Translations under genes and position numbers: made by a program
Shown here: positions 43,733 to 44,023 of the stretch, piece after piece
Layout: each line of letters starts with the position of its first letter
Position numbering within the stretch: the first letter of the stretch is position 1
The notes under the pieces: model-generated
Databases searched by the model: none
What the model was told of the DNA's origin: nothing
The model's input: the letters and a program-made list of their open reading frames with translations, nothing else
DNA from: Rhodospirillales bacterium
Lineage (GTDB): Bacteria > Pseudomonadota > Alphaproteobacteria > Acetobacterales > Acetobacteraceae
Reading direction: 5' to 3'
Length of the DNA: 44,023 nt
NCBI GenBank assembly: GCA_947460455.1
Contig: CANHKG010000011.1
Location: 1-44,023 of the forward strand

Positions 43733-44023
43733 CTAGGCTTTGGCCTGCTTCACCAAGTCGCGCAGTTCATCGAGCGCCTCGGCCACGCGACTGTTCAGCG
43801 CGCCGAGCGCCTCGCCATTGGCTTTCTGGATCAGCTCGCCCATCTCGCGGGTGTTGGCCACCGCGCGCTCATAGGTGGTCTTCAGCAGCTCGGCCTGCTT
43901 GGCGGCCTTGTCTTGCGGGCCGTCGCCGCCGGCCAGGGCCTTCAGCGTTTCGGTCAGCTCCGCCATCGTTTGCTGCATGATCTCCATGTGCCGGCGGGCG
44001 ACGGCCTGGGCGCCTTCCAGGGC
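43733..44023 (-). CDS. Phasin family protein (partial, 5' end outside window)
   Basis: The last 97 codons of a phasin-type coiled-coil protein. Residues ALEGAQAVARRHMEIMQQTM at the window edge continue into AELTETLKALAGG and ERAVANTREMGELIQKANGE, ending DELRDLVKQAKA. Phasins coat polyhydroxyalkanoate granules and limit their coalescence. The frame is open through 44023, so the true start is outside; an internal ATG near 43987 is not the start. Amphipathic Ala/Glu/Lys helices fit the family. Confidence 0.85.
   Translation of the reverse strand, partial: ALEGAQAVARRHMEIMQQTMAELTETLKALAGGDGPQDKAAKQAELLKTTYERAVANTREMGELIQKANGEALGALNSRVAEALDELRDLVKQAKA

Overview
The window is about 44 kb of high-GC chromosomal DNA. 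Gene content points to an alphaproteobacterium, most likely Acetobacteraceae or a close relative in Rhodospirillales. The pointers are a MucR/Ros zinc-finger regulator, a phasin, a CtrA-type DNA-binding domain, class II DAHP synthase, an OlsB-type ornithine lipid acyltransferase, and a run of TPR-glycosyltransferase paralogues. This placement is inference from gene families; there is no rRNA in the window.

Layout. 1-4.8 kb (minus strand): 5' part of aat, a PLP threonine dehydratase-like gene, two cspA-type genes, and groES-groEL behind a promoter flanked on both sides by CIRCE (HrcA) operators. 4.9-7.4 kb: a small ORF, ygfZ and a class I dihydroorotase. 7.4-19.1 kb (minus strand): HMG-CoA lyase, a lipoprotein, an Fsr-like MFS transporter and five adjacent TPR-glycosyltransferase genes, overlapping or 4 bases apart. 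19.2-23.5 kb: a two-gene RND efflux operon (adaptor and pump). 23.9-24.9 kb: a small protein and a CtrA-like regulator with a degenerate receiver. 25.4-28.8 kb: a proline-rich hypothetical, class II DAHP synthase and nicotinate phosphoribosyltransferase. 28.9 kb: tRNA-Ser(CGA).

29.0-38.1 kb: a genomic island of about 9.1 kb integrated in the 3' end of the tRNA-Ser gene and bounded by a 15-bp direct repeat. It has a P4-like tyrosine integrase with a strong promoter, an AlpA/excisionase-like protein, a prim-pol primase and a DUF3987 protein (a satellite-like replication module). Its lower-GC cargo is an exported trypsin-like protease, small proteins, a serine recombinase under an apparent palindromic operator, and a phosphoribosyltransferase overlapped by a 61-codon ORF. 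I see no capsid, terminase or conjugation genes.

38.1-44.0 kb: an XRE regulator, lnt, a cluster of seven hairpins, a coupled operon fur - olsB - 2-hydroxyacid dehydrogenase, mucR, a TusA-like protein and the 3' part of a phasin gene.

Palindromic repeats are abundant between genes and include two families that recur in the window. The items most worth following are the satellite-like island and its cargo, the five-paralogue TPR-glycosyltransferase array, the CtrA-like pseudo-receiver regulator, and the CIRCE-promoter-CIRCE arrangement.
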